Source of the DNA: CAYNVS01 sp964400725
Lineage (GTDB): Bacteria; Myxococcota_A; SURF-8; CAYNVS01
DNA length: 64,000 bases
Direction: 5' to 3'
Assembly: GCA_964400725.1 (NCBI GenBank)
Contig: CAYNVS010000002.1
Location: 1 to 64,000 of the forward strand
Part shown: positions 32,456-41,600 of the stretch, piece by piece
Position numbering within the stretch: the stretch's first letter is position 1
Layout: every line of letters begins with the position of its first letter
Translations under genes and position numbers: made by a program
The notes under the pieces: model-generated
The model's input: only the letters and a program-made list of their open reading frames with translations
The model's database searches: none
What the model was told of the DNA's origin: nothing

Positions 32456-34492
32456 ATGATTAAGAAAACGGCCAAACTCGGATTGATGGTCGGGGCGCTG
32501 GGCGTGGTGTACGGAGACATCGGCACCTCGCCGCTTTACGTCATGTCCGAAACGTTCTTCGGCCACTACGATATGGAGCGTTCGCCCGAAAACATTCTCG
32601 GCGTTCTTTCGCTTATCTTTTGGTCGCTGATGATGGTTGTTACCGTCAAGTACGTCATGCTTATTATGAAAGCCGACAACGGAGGCGAGGGAGGAATTTT
32701 CGCGCTTTTAGGGTTGTTCGTCAAAAGGAGCAAAGCCTCGCCCGCGGCGGACGCAAACGAAGCGGAATCCTCCGGCAAAAAAAACGCGGCGAAATCGAAT
32801 TCGATTTTTAAAAAGAAAGTAGTAATTCCGGAAGGCAAAAGCGCCGCAGAAACGGTTCATCCTTTCTTGAAATCAATGGTTACAATCGCGATACTCATCG
32901 GCGCCGCGCTGCTTTACGGCGACGGAATGATTACGCCCGCCATTTCAGTTCTTTCCGCGGTCGAAGGGCTCAAAATCATCGCGCCCGGCGCGAAAGATTT
33001 AGTAATTCCCTTAACCATACTAATATTGTTGGCTTTATTCGCCATTCAAAAATACGGAACTCACAAAATCGGCTGGCTTTTCGGTCCGGCCATGGTGGTT
33101 TGGTTTGCGACGATAGCGGTGTTGGGCGTTTTAAACGTCGTCCAACGCCCGGCGATTTTAGCCGCCTTCAACCCGATTTACGCGGCCGCTCTAATAAAGG
33201 CGCATTCCTACCATTCCGCCTTCATTCTCGGCGCGGTGGTGCTGTGCGTTACCGGAGTCGAGGCTATGTACGCCGACATGGGGCATTTCGGGCGCGGAGT
33301 TATAGCAAAAGCGTGGCTTTTCATGGTTCTGCCGTGCCTGTGTCTAAATTATTTTGGGCAGGGAGCCGTGCTTTTATCGGGCAAGGCGATAGCCGAAAAC
33401 CACGTTTTTTACTCGCTCGCTCCGTCGTGGGCGCTCATACCGGTGGTAATAATAGCCACGATAGCCACTGTAATAGCCAGCCAAGCCTTGATTTCCGGCG
33501 CGTTCTCTCTCACTCAGCAGGCTATGGCTCTTGGTCTGTTCCCTCGACTCAAAATCATTCACACAAACTCCGAAATAAAAGGACAGATTTATCTGCCGTT
33601 CATCAACGGAGTATTGTTTATCGGCTGCATTTGGCTGGTGTTCGCGTTTAAAAACAGCGGCGCGCTCGCGGCGGCGTACGGAATCGCCGTTACCGGAACG
33701 ATGGTCGTAACCACTTTCGCCTTCGCGGTCATCGCCCGCACGGTTTGGCATTGGAAGCTGCGCATTCTGCTGCCGATAATCATACCCATTTTCATCGTCG
33801 ATTTGTCGTTCTTCGGCGCAAACATGGTTAAATTCGTTGACGGCGGCTACGTGCCGGTCGTCATCGGGTTGGGAGTTTTTATAATAATGGACACGTGGCG
33901 GTTCGGGCGGGCGTGGATAGGAAAGATGTACCAGAAACGCCAGCCGGGCTACAACCTGACGGTCAAGGAAATCATCGAGCATAAGCCGCAATACCTCGAC
34001 ATGGGAAACTCGGTGTCGCTGGTAGTCATGGCTTCCCGCCCTATTAACAACAAGGAAGACACCGTTCCGCCGGTGATGGCGGAGCATTACCACAACTGGA
34101 AGCGGCTTCCAAAGCACCTTATATTCCTGTCGATTATTCAAACCGGCAGCCCGTATGTCGCGGAGGAGGAACGTTATAAAATAATAACCTTCTCTCAGGA
34201 CGGCTACGGCACCGTCGTATCCGTCCAAGGCTATTACGGCTACATGGAGCAGCCGAACATCCGCAAAAGCCTGCTTGATTTAAAGCTTTCTCACCGCATA
34301 AAAATTCCGAACGAGCCTAAAAAGTGGCTTATTCTAATCGGCTCCGAGCGCATTGTGAGCAAAGGAAACGGCATAATCGAGCAGCTGCGCGTGAGCTTAT
34401 TTTCCCGAATGAACCGCCTCGCCAAACCCATTACCGATTACTTCGGCCTAGAAACCGATTCCGGCGTTACGATGGAGACGATTAACGTATAA
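32456..34492 (+). CDS. kup: Low-affinity potassium transporter Kup
   Basis: KUP/HAK/KT-family K+ uptake protein driven by proton symport, in the inner membrane. 678 residues with about twelve helices and a C-terminal cytoplasmic part of about 160 residues. The family motif GDIGTSPLY lies at about residue 21. A charged cytoplasmic insert of about 45 residues (near 86-135, KKNAAKSNSIFKKK) separates helices 2 and 3, longer than in E. coli Kup. No ribosome site stronger than weak purines precedes the ATG. It is a single gene facing the ferredoxin gene 36 bases beyond its end. Confidence 0.93.
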   Translation: MIKKTAKLGLMVGALGVVYGDIGTSPLYVMSETFFGHYDMERSPENILGVLSLIFWSLMMVVTVKYVMLIMKADNGGEGGIFALLGLFVKRSKASPAADANEAESSGKKNAAKSNSIFKKKVVIPEGKSAAETVHPFLKSMVTIAILIGAALLYGDGMITPAISVLSAVEGLKIIAPGAKDLVIPLTILILLALFAIQKYGTHKIGWLFGPAMVVWFATIAVLGVLNVVQRPAILAAFNPIYAAALIKAHSYHSAFILGAVVLCVTGVEAMYADMGHFGRGVIAKAWLFMVLPCLCLNYFGQGAVLLSGKAIAENHVFYSLAPSWALIPVVIIATIATVIASQALISGAFSLTQQAMALGLFPRLKIIHTNSEIKGQIYLPFINGVLFIGCIWLVFAFKNSGALAAAYGIAVTGTMVVTTFAFAVIARTVWHWKLRILLPIIIPIFIVDLSFFGANMVKFVDGGYVPVVIGLGVFIIMDTWRFGRAWIGKMYQKRQPGYNLTVKEIIEHKPQYLDMGNSVSLVVMASRPINNKEDTVPPVMAEHYHNWKRLPKHLIFLSIIQTGSPYVAEEERYKIITFSQDGYGTVVSVQGYYGYMEQPNIRKSLLDLKLSHRIKIPNEPKKWLILIGSERIVSKGNGIIEQLRVSLFSRMNRLAKPITDYFGLETDSGVTMETINV

Positions 34493-34528
34493 CGGTTAAT
34501 TTCTAAAAAAATGCCGCGGAGAACGCTA

Positions 34529-34831
34529 TTATCTTTTAATCTTGGCCATTACTTCCGATACGTCCACGACCGTTTCGCCGCGCAAAATCCTCGTTACGCA
34601 CGCCAGCCGCGCGTTTTCGCGCCCCATAATTTCAAGCGTGTTTTCTTCGTCCGGATCGGGCGCGCTGAGGTTCTCCATTCCCGATACAATTTCTACAAGG
34701 TCGGTTATGCAGCGGCCGATTTTACACGAGTAAACCAGCGGAACTCCGTTTTCAATCGCCGCGTCCAAAATGGTCGTTCCGGCTTTTACCTCGAATGACG
34801 CCTTCTGCGGAAGGAAAGTAATTACGGGCAT
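34529..34831 (-). CDS. [2Fe-2S] ferredoxin-like protein with a Cys-to-Asp ligand change
   Basis: 100 residues with the plant/adrenodoxin-type ferredoxin fold (VITFLPQKASFEVKAGTTIL start, RLACVTRI near the end). The canonical ligand set C-x4-C-x2-C...C reads C36-x4-C41-x2-D44...C78: the third Cys is Asp. An Asp ligand can still hold a cluster in engineered ferredoxins, so the protein may carry an altered-potential cluster or none. The ATG follows directly on the DUF58 stop (TAAATG), so translation is coupled. It would be a small electron carrier; partner unknown. Confidence 0.75.
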   Translation of the reverse strand: MPVITFLPQKASFEVKAGTTILDAAIENGVPLVYSCKIGRCITDLVEIVSGMENLSAPDPDEENTLEIMGRENARLACVTRILRGETVVDVSEVMAKIKR

Positions 34832-36199
34832 TTACAACGCTCCTCTGGTTTTTACGTCGAGATACTTCTCAAGCAGCGCAAGCGACAGCCGCGACGCGGC
34901 TACGTCCAGCACGTTCGCGCCCTCGGACGCTAGCCTGCCAAGCGCAAGCGCGCGTTCCCTGTTTTGTCTTGAGGCAAAGATTCTACGCAGTCTTTCCTCG
35001 TCGTCCCGCGGCTCCGATTCGACTATAGAGATTAGTTCCGGGTCTTTTAAACAGGCGGCCACGACGAGATGTCTTCCGTACAAAAGACGCAGGCCTTTCG
35101 CAATATTGTCTCCAGAAGGCGCGTCCGGCGCGTCGCTTATTACGACCACCAGAGCCCTTCGTTTGAGGAGTCGTTTCAACTGCGACATGCCGGTCTCGAA
35201 GTCCGCGTCAATATCGCCGGGTTGTACGTCGAACAAGGCGTCGCGTATTACTTTTAGCTGGTTTGCGCCGGAAGCCGGAGGAGCGACCCTTTCAAGCCCG
35301 CGCCCCACCAGAGCGAAGCCTACCCTGTCGCCCGCCTTGATTCCTTCGTGCGCAAGAGTTATCGCCGCGGCGACGGCTTTTTCAAACCGCGAGGTTCCGC
35401 CCTCCTCGCCGAGCGACTGGCGGCCTTTGTCGAGGCATATCATTACGGTTTGGTCTTTCTCGAACGACTGCTGGCGGACGATAAGCCCGCCGATGCGCGC
35501 CGTCGCCTTCCAGTCGATAAGCCTGCGGTCGTCTCCGGTTTGATACGGGCGCAAATTCTCGAATTCGCCGCCGGCGCCAACCCGGCGAACCGGCTTTTTG
35601 CCGGCGCTTCCAGACAGTCTGCGCGCGAGGCCGAACCGTCCCAAATCGAGCGGCGAGGCGGGATAAATTCTTACAGGGCGCTCTTCTTCAAAAGCGAAAA
35701 CCGCCTTGACGAGCCCCAAAAAACCAGTCGTTCCAACGTAAAACGCTCCGAAGGCGAAATCGCCGCGTTCATGCGATACGAGTTTAAAGCTCGTCTTAAA
35801 CTCGCTTCTCGCCTCGATTCGAGCCCGGCCTTCCGCCGCGCTTCCGCCGTACGCGGAGAACCGCTGCGGGAAACTGTCGAGCCAGTCCAGCGTTATGGGA
35901 CGGTCGGAAAGATTTGCGATCGAAACAAAAACGTCGAAGGCTCTGCCGGCCTGCTGGCCTGCGCCGCAAAGCCGCCTGACCTCCAGTTTAACCGCCGAAG
36001 AAAGCCGGAAATAGTCGAACGCCGCAAGAGCCAGCGCGGCAATGTTAATCGCCGCGGCGACGTAAAGCCAATCCCGGTTGAAGACGGCGGCGAGGAGGGG
36101 CGCCGAGACGGCGCAGATTATCGCGCCTAGTCTGACGGTCGGAGCGCGGGAAAGTCTTTTTAGCGGAAGCGGCCGCGACGCGGAGACCGGGTCAACCAT
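34832..36199 (-). CDS. DUF58-domain membrane protein
   Basis: 455 residues. Two helices near residues 25-65 precede a periplasmic Ig-like segment and the DUF58 core: LRPYQTGDDRRLIDWKATAR at about 222-241 and a vWA-like domain (TVMICLDKGRQS and VVVISDAPDAPSG). DUF58 proteins usually sit next to MoxR ATPases and vWA proteins and act in protein or complex maturation; here no MoxR gene is adjacent. The gene overlaps the thymidine kinase stop by eight bases and touches the ferredoxin start, so all three are one operon. Confidence 0.85.
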   Translation of the reverse strand: MVDPVSASRPLPLKRLSRAPTVRLGAIICAVSAPLLAAVFNRDWLYVAAAINIAALALAAFDYFRLSSAVKLEVRRLCGAGQQAGRAFDVFVSIANLSDRPITLDWLDSFPQRFSAYGGSAAEGRARIEARSEFKTSFKLVSHERGDFAFGAFYVGTTGFLGLVKAVFAFEEERPVRIYPASPLDLGRFGLARRLSGSAGKKPVRRVGAGGEFENLRPYQTGDDRRLIDWKATARIGGLIVRQQSFEKDQTVMICLDKGRQSLGEEGGTSRFEKAVAAAITLAHEGIKAGDRVGFALVGRGLERVAPPASGANQLKVIRDALFDVQPGDIDADFETGMSQLKRLLKRRALVVVISDAPDAPSGDNIAKGLRLLYGRHLVVAACLKDPELISIVESEPRDDEERLRRIFASRQNRERALALGRLASEGANVLDVAASRLSLALLEKYLDVKTRGAL

Positions 36200-36773
36200 T
36201 GGTCTTGCGTTCCTTCCAATGGCGCCGGCAAAGCGAAATATAATCTTCGGCGCCTATCTTCATCTGCTCGCCTTCGGTAATCATACGGCCGGTAGAGCGG
36301 TCAACGCGGGCGTTGAAAGTCGCCTTGCGGTTGCACCAGCAAATCGTTTTAATTTCCTCGATTGAGTCGGCCCACGCCAGAAGCCACATGGCTCCCTCGA
36401 AGAGCTCGCCGCGGAAGTCGGTGCGCAGACCGTAACAAATCGCGGGAATTTTTAGTTTGTCCGCTATTTCAGTGAGCTGGAGAACCTGCTCCTTTTTTAA
36501 AAACTGCGCTTCGTCCACGAATACGCACGCTACGCCTCCGTCTTCGGCGCGGCTTTTGGTTTCGGCAAAAAAGTCGGTGTCCGCGTCGAAGGGAATCGAA
36601 GCGCGGGTTATGCCGACGCGGGAGGCGACGACGCCCTCGCCGAAACGAACGTCCTTTGCAAAGTTGAACAGCAGCGATCGCATGCCGCGTTCCTCGTAAT
36701 TGTGCGCGCTCATCAGCAGGTTGGCGCTTTTGCTTGCGCTCATCGCCCCGTAGCGGAAATAAACTTTGGCCAT
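36192..36773 (-). CDS. tdk: Thymidine kinase (type II)
   Basis: Phosphorylates thymidine to dTMP in the salvage pathway. 193 residues from ATG 36773, six bases after AGGAGG; an earlier ATG ten codons upstream is less likely. The P-loop reads GAMSASKSANLL in place of G-x-M-x-SGKS, an Ala/Ser variation also seen in other bacterial kinases. Walker B is VFVDEAQF. The lasso with zinc ligands is present (CWCNRKATFNARVD and CRRHWK). It is the first gene of a unit with DUF58 and ferredoxin genes, which is not a usual neighbourhood. Confidence 0.92.
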   Translation of the reverse strand: MAKVYFRYGAMSASKSANLLMSAHNYEERGMRSLLFNFAKDVRFGEGVVASRVGITRASIPFDADTDFFAETKSRAEDGGVACVFVDEAQFLKKEQVLQLTEIADKLKIPAICYGLRTDFRGELFEGAMWLLAWADSIEEIKTICWCNRKATFNARVDRSTGRMITEGEQMKIGAEDYISLCRRHWKERKTNG

Positions 36774-37096
36774 TGCGAGCCTCCTAAAAAGTAAGTAATC
36801 CAAGCCGCGGCATTAGTCAATGCAAGTCGCTTAACGAGTCCGTCAACGCGATCCGTATAAAGTTTTCTTAATCCGCGGGACGGCGCGTTCGCCGCCCAAT
36901 TGGATAACGACAATCTAGGCGCTTGCGAGCCGGGTTATTGACTTTCAATCCCTTCAAGATTTTGTTTTAAGGCTTCGGCGCGTCCTTCTACAAAAACGAA
37001 AATATGCCGCAATCGTTTGCGCGCTCGACAAGCGGTTCGCTTTGTGGTATATTCCTTACAATTTCTTCACAATTATTAATCTTACGGAGACGCCGT
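36774..37096. other. 323-base divergent intergenic region
   Basis: Holds the tdk start signals on the minus side and the promoter at 37025-37053 on the plus side. A GC-rich hairpin lies near 36879-36899 (GACGGCG, CGTT, CGCCGCC). No gene seen. Confidence 0.5.
37025..37053 (+). promoter_or_regulatory. Candidate sigma-70 promoter
   Basis: TCGACA, a 17-base spacer and TATATT. It ends 43 bases before the ATG at 37097. Confidence 0.5.
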
Positions 37097-38455
37097 ATGA
37101 AAAGCTCAACTTTTTTACGCTTAGCGCTCGCCGCGTTGACCGCAGCGTTTTTTAATTACGCCGACGCGAAAGATATGATTTTGGCTCCGTCCGATTCGGG
37201 CGACGCGCAGCAGACTTCAAAAAAAGAAAAGTTCAACGATCCGGTTCCTAAAATCGCCGTGATTACTTATATGACCTACGAGGGAGCAAGCGCCGCCTAC
37301 CACGACGCAAGCGATAAATTCGCGTCCGAACTGAAAGCTAGAGGAGCTATTGCGGCGGACCGCAACGAATTGTCCGGTCTGATTGAAGCCGGGCTGGAAA
37401 AAATTAAGGAAGGCAAGTTCGTCGATTCTTTTTCCAGCGCCTCCGCCGACTACGTTCTGCTTATAGACGGCTCGGTAAAAATGACCGACAAAAACGTAAA
37501 CGAGCAAAAGCAAAATCTTTACGTCTCGGAATATACGGCGTACGTTTTTAATGTCGATACCGGCGACAAGGTAAACTCGCACATGCGCGCGGCCAAAGAG
37601 TTGGGCGACTCGCCAAAGATAAAGTTTACTGAATTGATTGATAAATATTTCAAAGAAACGGCGAATTGGGCGGCGGGAACCATTAACAGCCACAGAACGC
37701 GGGAGTTTACGGTCAAACTGACCGTAACCGGCGTGGAAGACGCCGATCACAACAACGACCTGCTTGAAAACCTCGCCAACAATCCGAGGGTGGCGGAAGT
37801 CAGGGCCGTTAAATTGGCCAAAGGGAAAGATACGACGAGCGAATTCGACATTATCGTTAAAGGAATAAGCGCCGGCGCGCTGTCGAAAATCCTCAACGGT
37901 CAGGGGTACGGCCTGACTACCGAAAAAATAGAAAAAGGCTCCGTTTGGGCGCGTTACGACGCTCAAAAGGGTTTTGCGATAAAAATATACGTTTCGCTTT
38001 TCGACAACCTTACCAAGAACGCGGACAACGACAGATACGTCGATACCATGCCCGCAAAGTTTGAGGCCGAGCTTGAAAAGATTGATTTTATTTGGATAAA
38101 GCGATTTAAGGACGGCAGGCTCGACTTTCCGAAGGGGACAAACCTTAAAAAGGTTATGACGGCCGCGTCCGACGAAACCGGCAATCCTTTCCTGCTCGCA
38201 TGCGAGCTAAAAATAGGCGCGAAGGACAAAAAGGAACTTGCGGAATGCAAACTTTATTTTGCCGCAACCGGTCAGGCGGTTCACTCATTCGCGCTGGAAG
38301 GGCAATTTATGGACGCCGATTCCTTCGCGGGCCAGTTGTCGGCGCAGACAGCGGCGATAATGACCGCCGTGAAGAAAAAGTGCGCGTCTAAATTTTCCAA
38401 GCGGTTTCTCAAAGAGATGAGCCTTTACGAGAAAAACCTCCAGCCTAAAAAATAA
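37097..38455 (+). CDS. Secreted protein of unknown function, possible CsgG/FlgT-like fold
   Basis: 452 residues from ATG 37097, behind GGAG. A signal peptide ends near NYADA. The first domain (VPKIAVITYMTYEG, then AYVFNVDTGDKV and LIDKYFKE) looks like the alpha/beta fold of periplasmic proteins that assemble outer-membrane channels (CsgG, FlgT), but the match is structural guesswork. A second domain with repeated beta-alpha units follows (FTVKLTVTGVEDADHNNDLL). No lipobox and no C-terminal tail. It precedes the giant lipoprotein gene by 210 bases that contain a separate promoter, so they may be independent. Confidence 0.55.
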   Translation: MKSSTFLRLALAALTAAFFNYADAKDMILAPSDSGDAQQTSKKEKFNDPVPKIAVITYMTYEGASAAYHDASDKFASELKARGAIAADRNELSGLIEAGLEKIKEGKFVDSFSSASADYVLLIDGSVKMTDKNVNEQKQNLYVSEYTAYVFNVDTGDKVNSHMRAAKELGDSPKIKFTELIDKYFKETANWAAGTINSHRTREFTVKLTVTGVEDADHNNDLLENLANNPRVAEVRAVKLAKGKDTTSEFDIIVKGISAGALSKILNGQGYGLTTEKIEKGSVWARYDAQKGFAIKIYVSLFDNLTKNADNDRYVDTMPAKFEAELEKIDFIWIKRFKDGRLDFPKGTNLKKVMTAASDETGNPFLLACELKIGAKDKKELAECKLYFAATGQAVHSFALEGQFMDADSFAGQLSAQTAAIMTAVKKKCASKFSKRFLKEMSLYEKNLQPKK

Positions 38456-38557
38456 AAATTATTTCAAATTTGCAAATACAGGCCAAGGGATTCGCTGCGG
38501 CTAAATAAGAATATTATTCTGATTTTATTGTCTAATAGTAAAAGTAGCCTTGTATTT

Positions 38558-38586
38558 TTGACTAAGCGATTAAAAAATTATAGACT
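38558..38586 (+). promoter_or_regulatory. Candidate sigma-70 promoter of the giant lipoprotein gene
   Basis: TTGACT, a 17-base spacer and TAGACT, 79 bases before the ATG at 38666, whose ribosome site is GGAGGG. Confidence 0.45.
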
Positions 38587-38665
38587 TAAGTAAAATGTTG
38601 TAAGAACCATGCGCCGTTTGCATTATTAAATGCTTTAACGCGGTTAGCGCTTTACGGAGGGCCTC

Positions 38666-41600
38666 ATGCTGCCTAATAGTTTGCGTTTGGGTTTTGTTTT
38701 TTCATTTTTGGCCGGTTTTGGAGCGTTAGCGGTTTCGTGCAATATGCCGCTGGATATTCAGCCGGACGTAACGATTACGTGCAAATCCGATTCGGACTGC
38801 CCCGGCGGATACACTTGCAAAACGGAAATAGGCTGCGTGCTCGCGACCGGCGGAGACAAAACCGCGCCGCAGCTTTCGGAAAAAACCTTGACTCCGGCGA
38901 CGGTCAAAGCCGACGGAAAAATCTCGGCCGGTTTTACGGTTGACGAACGGCTTTTTATGACTCCCAAAGTCGTATTTAAAAAGGGAGAAACCGTCGGCGG
39001 CGAATTTACGGTCGTTAAGGAGCCGAAGGCGGACGACGCCGAGCAGAAATACGCTTTTGAATATTCCGTCAAGGGAAACGAAACCGAAGGTTCGATGAAC
39101 GTCGCGGCGGAAGGCGTCGTCGATAAAAGCGGCAATACGCCCGGAGAGATTATATTGGGTGAAGTAACTTTTGATTTTACGCCGCCTCAGATAGCCAGCT
39201 GCAGCGTAAGCGAAAACGCCAACAAACCCGCGAAAGAAAGCGACGCCTTAGAGGTTAAGATAGGCGTCACCGAAGAGCTTGGCGCGGATCCTGCGGTTAT
39301 TCTAATCAACGCCGATTCGAGCGACGGAGCGGCATTTTTTAAAACGAACTACGATTCGGTCTCGAAAGTTTATACTTATTCTCTCGCGGTCGATAAATCT
39401 ATGGGCGAAGGGGCGCGGGGGTTGAGAATTAAAATGAGCGACGCCGCGGGAAACAAAAAGGCGGTCGATTTCGCCTCGGCATGGTCGTTCGATTTCACGC
39501 CGCCCGCGCTTGTAAATTCGCAGGTCGCGCCTGAAATAGCCGGGCCGTCGGCCAGCGTCTCGGCGCAGTTCGACGCCAGCGAAGAGCTTGCCTTCGTCTC
39601 GTCGGTCGTTCTCTCCTCGGACGCTTCGGGCGAGGAAGAGATCGAAATGGAGCTCGCAGGCGCTCCTGTTGGGCTGCATTACGCGTACCGCTACGACGCG
39701 AAGAAAATTTCCGATAAAATAACGAAAATTTACAAAGTCATCGCGAAGAAAATCGCGGATAAAGCGGGGAATGAAACTGAGAGCGTAGAGATTGGAACCG
39801 TAACGATCGACACGATTCCGCCCAAATTTACGGGAAATCCGGTTTCCGTAAACAAAACGCGCTTCAAGGAAAGCGAGGAGCTGATTGTTTCATTTACGGC
39901 GGACGAGACGCTTTTATCGGCGGCGGCGTACGTCGATTTCGGGAGCAGGCGCGTCGAGCTGACCAAAAAGTCGGTTTCGCAGGACGGCCTTACTTTCGAG
40001 TATTCGCACGTCGCGGCGTCGGACGATCCGGAAGGAAGCGGAATGGTCGCCGTGGTAATTACCGACCTTGCAGGCAACAACGGAGAAGAGGCGCGTATCG
40101 GGCCGGTAATATTCGACTTCACCGCGCCCTCGGTAATGAGCTCAGACGCCCAGCCCGCATTCGCCAAGCTGTCCGATTCCCTGTATTATTCTCTCACCGC
40201 CAGCGAGGAAATCGCCGAGGCGCCGACTCTTATCGTCAACCCGCCTCTCGATCTCGGCGCCGCCGAGAAGCAGAGCGGCTCGAACGCGTACGTCTGGCGC
40301 CTTAAAATCGCCGACGGCTCGCTTGACGGCTCTTACGAGGTAAAGGCGGTTTTCTGCGATTTGGCGGGAAATTGCGCTCCGCAGGAGGGGCTTGCGGCCA
40401 AAGGGTTCCGCATCGACGGAACTTTGCCGAAAATTACCGAGCCTAAAGTTTATCCGCAGCTTGCCAAGGAAGGCGACGAAGTTACGGTGGAATTCGTTCT
40501 TGACGACAAGCTGTCGGGCGATCCTTCGGTTAAAATCGGCGGCGCGCCGGCCGATTCTTTTACCTTCGACGACCGGACGAAAACGTATAAGTTTATTTAC
40601 GCCGCAAAAAAAACCGACCGCGACGGAGTTAAAAACGTTTATATTACGGCGACCGACGAAGCGCTCAATTCGACGAGCGAGCTTTTAAGCCAGACGGTCG
40701 CTTTCGACTTTACAGCGCCCGCGGCGATAAGCGCCTACGCGACCCCTTCCAAACAAAAAGTCGGCGGCGACGTCGTAATTACGATTACCGTCAGCGAAGA
40801 GCTGTCGCAGACGGACGGAATAACCGTAACTATAAATCCGCCGTTGTCTTTAAAGTCCGGCGCGCCGCTCGGCAGAACCTACGTTTATACGCATAACGTC
40901 AAGGACGAAGACGCCGCTGGAATCTACTCGTTCGCCGTCGCGCTGAAAGACGCCGCCGGAAACGATTCCGGCGAATTGACCGACGCGGCGTGGACTTTCG
41001 AGATAGACAAGACGACGCCCGAAGTGAGCGACGTCGAGGTGGGACGCAAAAACGAAGCGGGCGAAATAGTCGCCGGTTTTATTAAAGGCGGCGACGTTCT
41101 ATGGGCGCTCTTTAAAGTAAATAAAGAGCTCGCTCAGGAGCCGATAGTAAAATGCGGCGACCTTTTAATGAACGGCGGATTTAACGAAGAATCCGGCCTT
41201 TACGAGTTTTCTCGTCCGATCGCTTCGTCGGACGCGGACGGCTCCTTCGCCGTTACGACGGAGCTGAGGGATAAAATAGGGAACGTGAAATTTTTCAATC
41301 TCGGCGCGGTAACCATCGACAATCTGGCTCCGTTCGTCGCGGATTCCTCGGCTCAGCCTTCTTTCGCAAAGCTGTCCGCCATGGTCGTTCTCACAATTAC
41401 CGCCAACGAGCTGTTGGACGAGTCAACCCTCGCGCTTTTAGTCGAGCCGAAAGACGGCTCCAACGGACTCGCCGAGGCTTTCGTTTACGCGGGACGGTCG
41501 GGGCTTAGCTATTCCTACAAACGCAAAATCGCCGACGAAGATTCGGCGGGCGAGTACGCCGCGAAAATCAAATTCTGCGACCTCGCCGGTAATTGTTTGG

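Noticed and set aside
36842..37003. tRNA gene in the tdk upstream region
   Set aside because: No TTCGANTC-type T-loop or cloverleaf; only a GC-rich hairpin.
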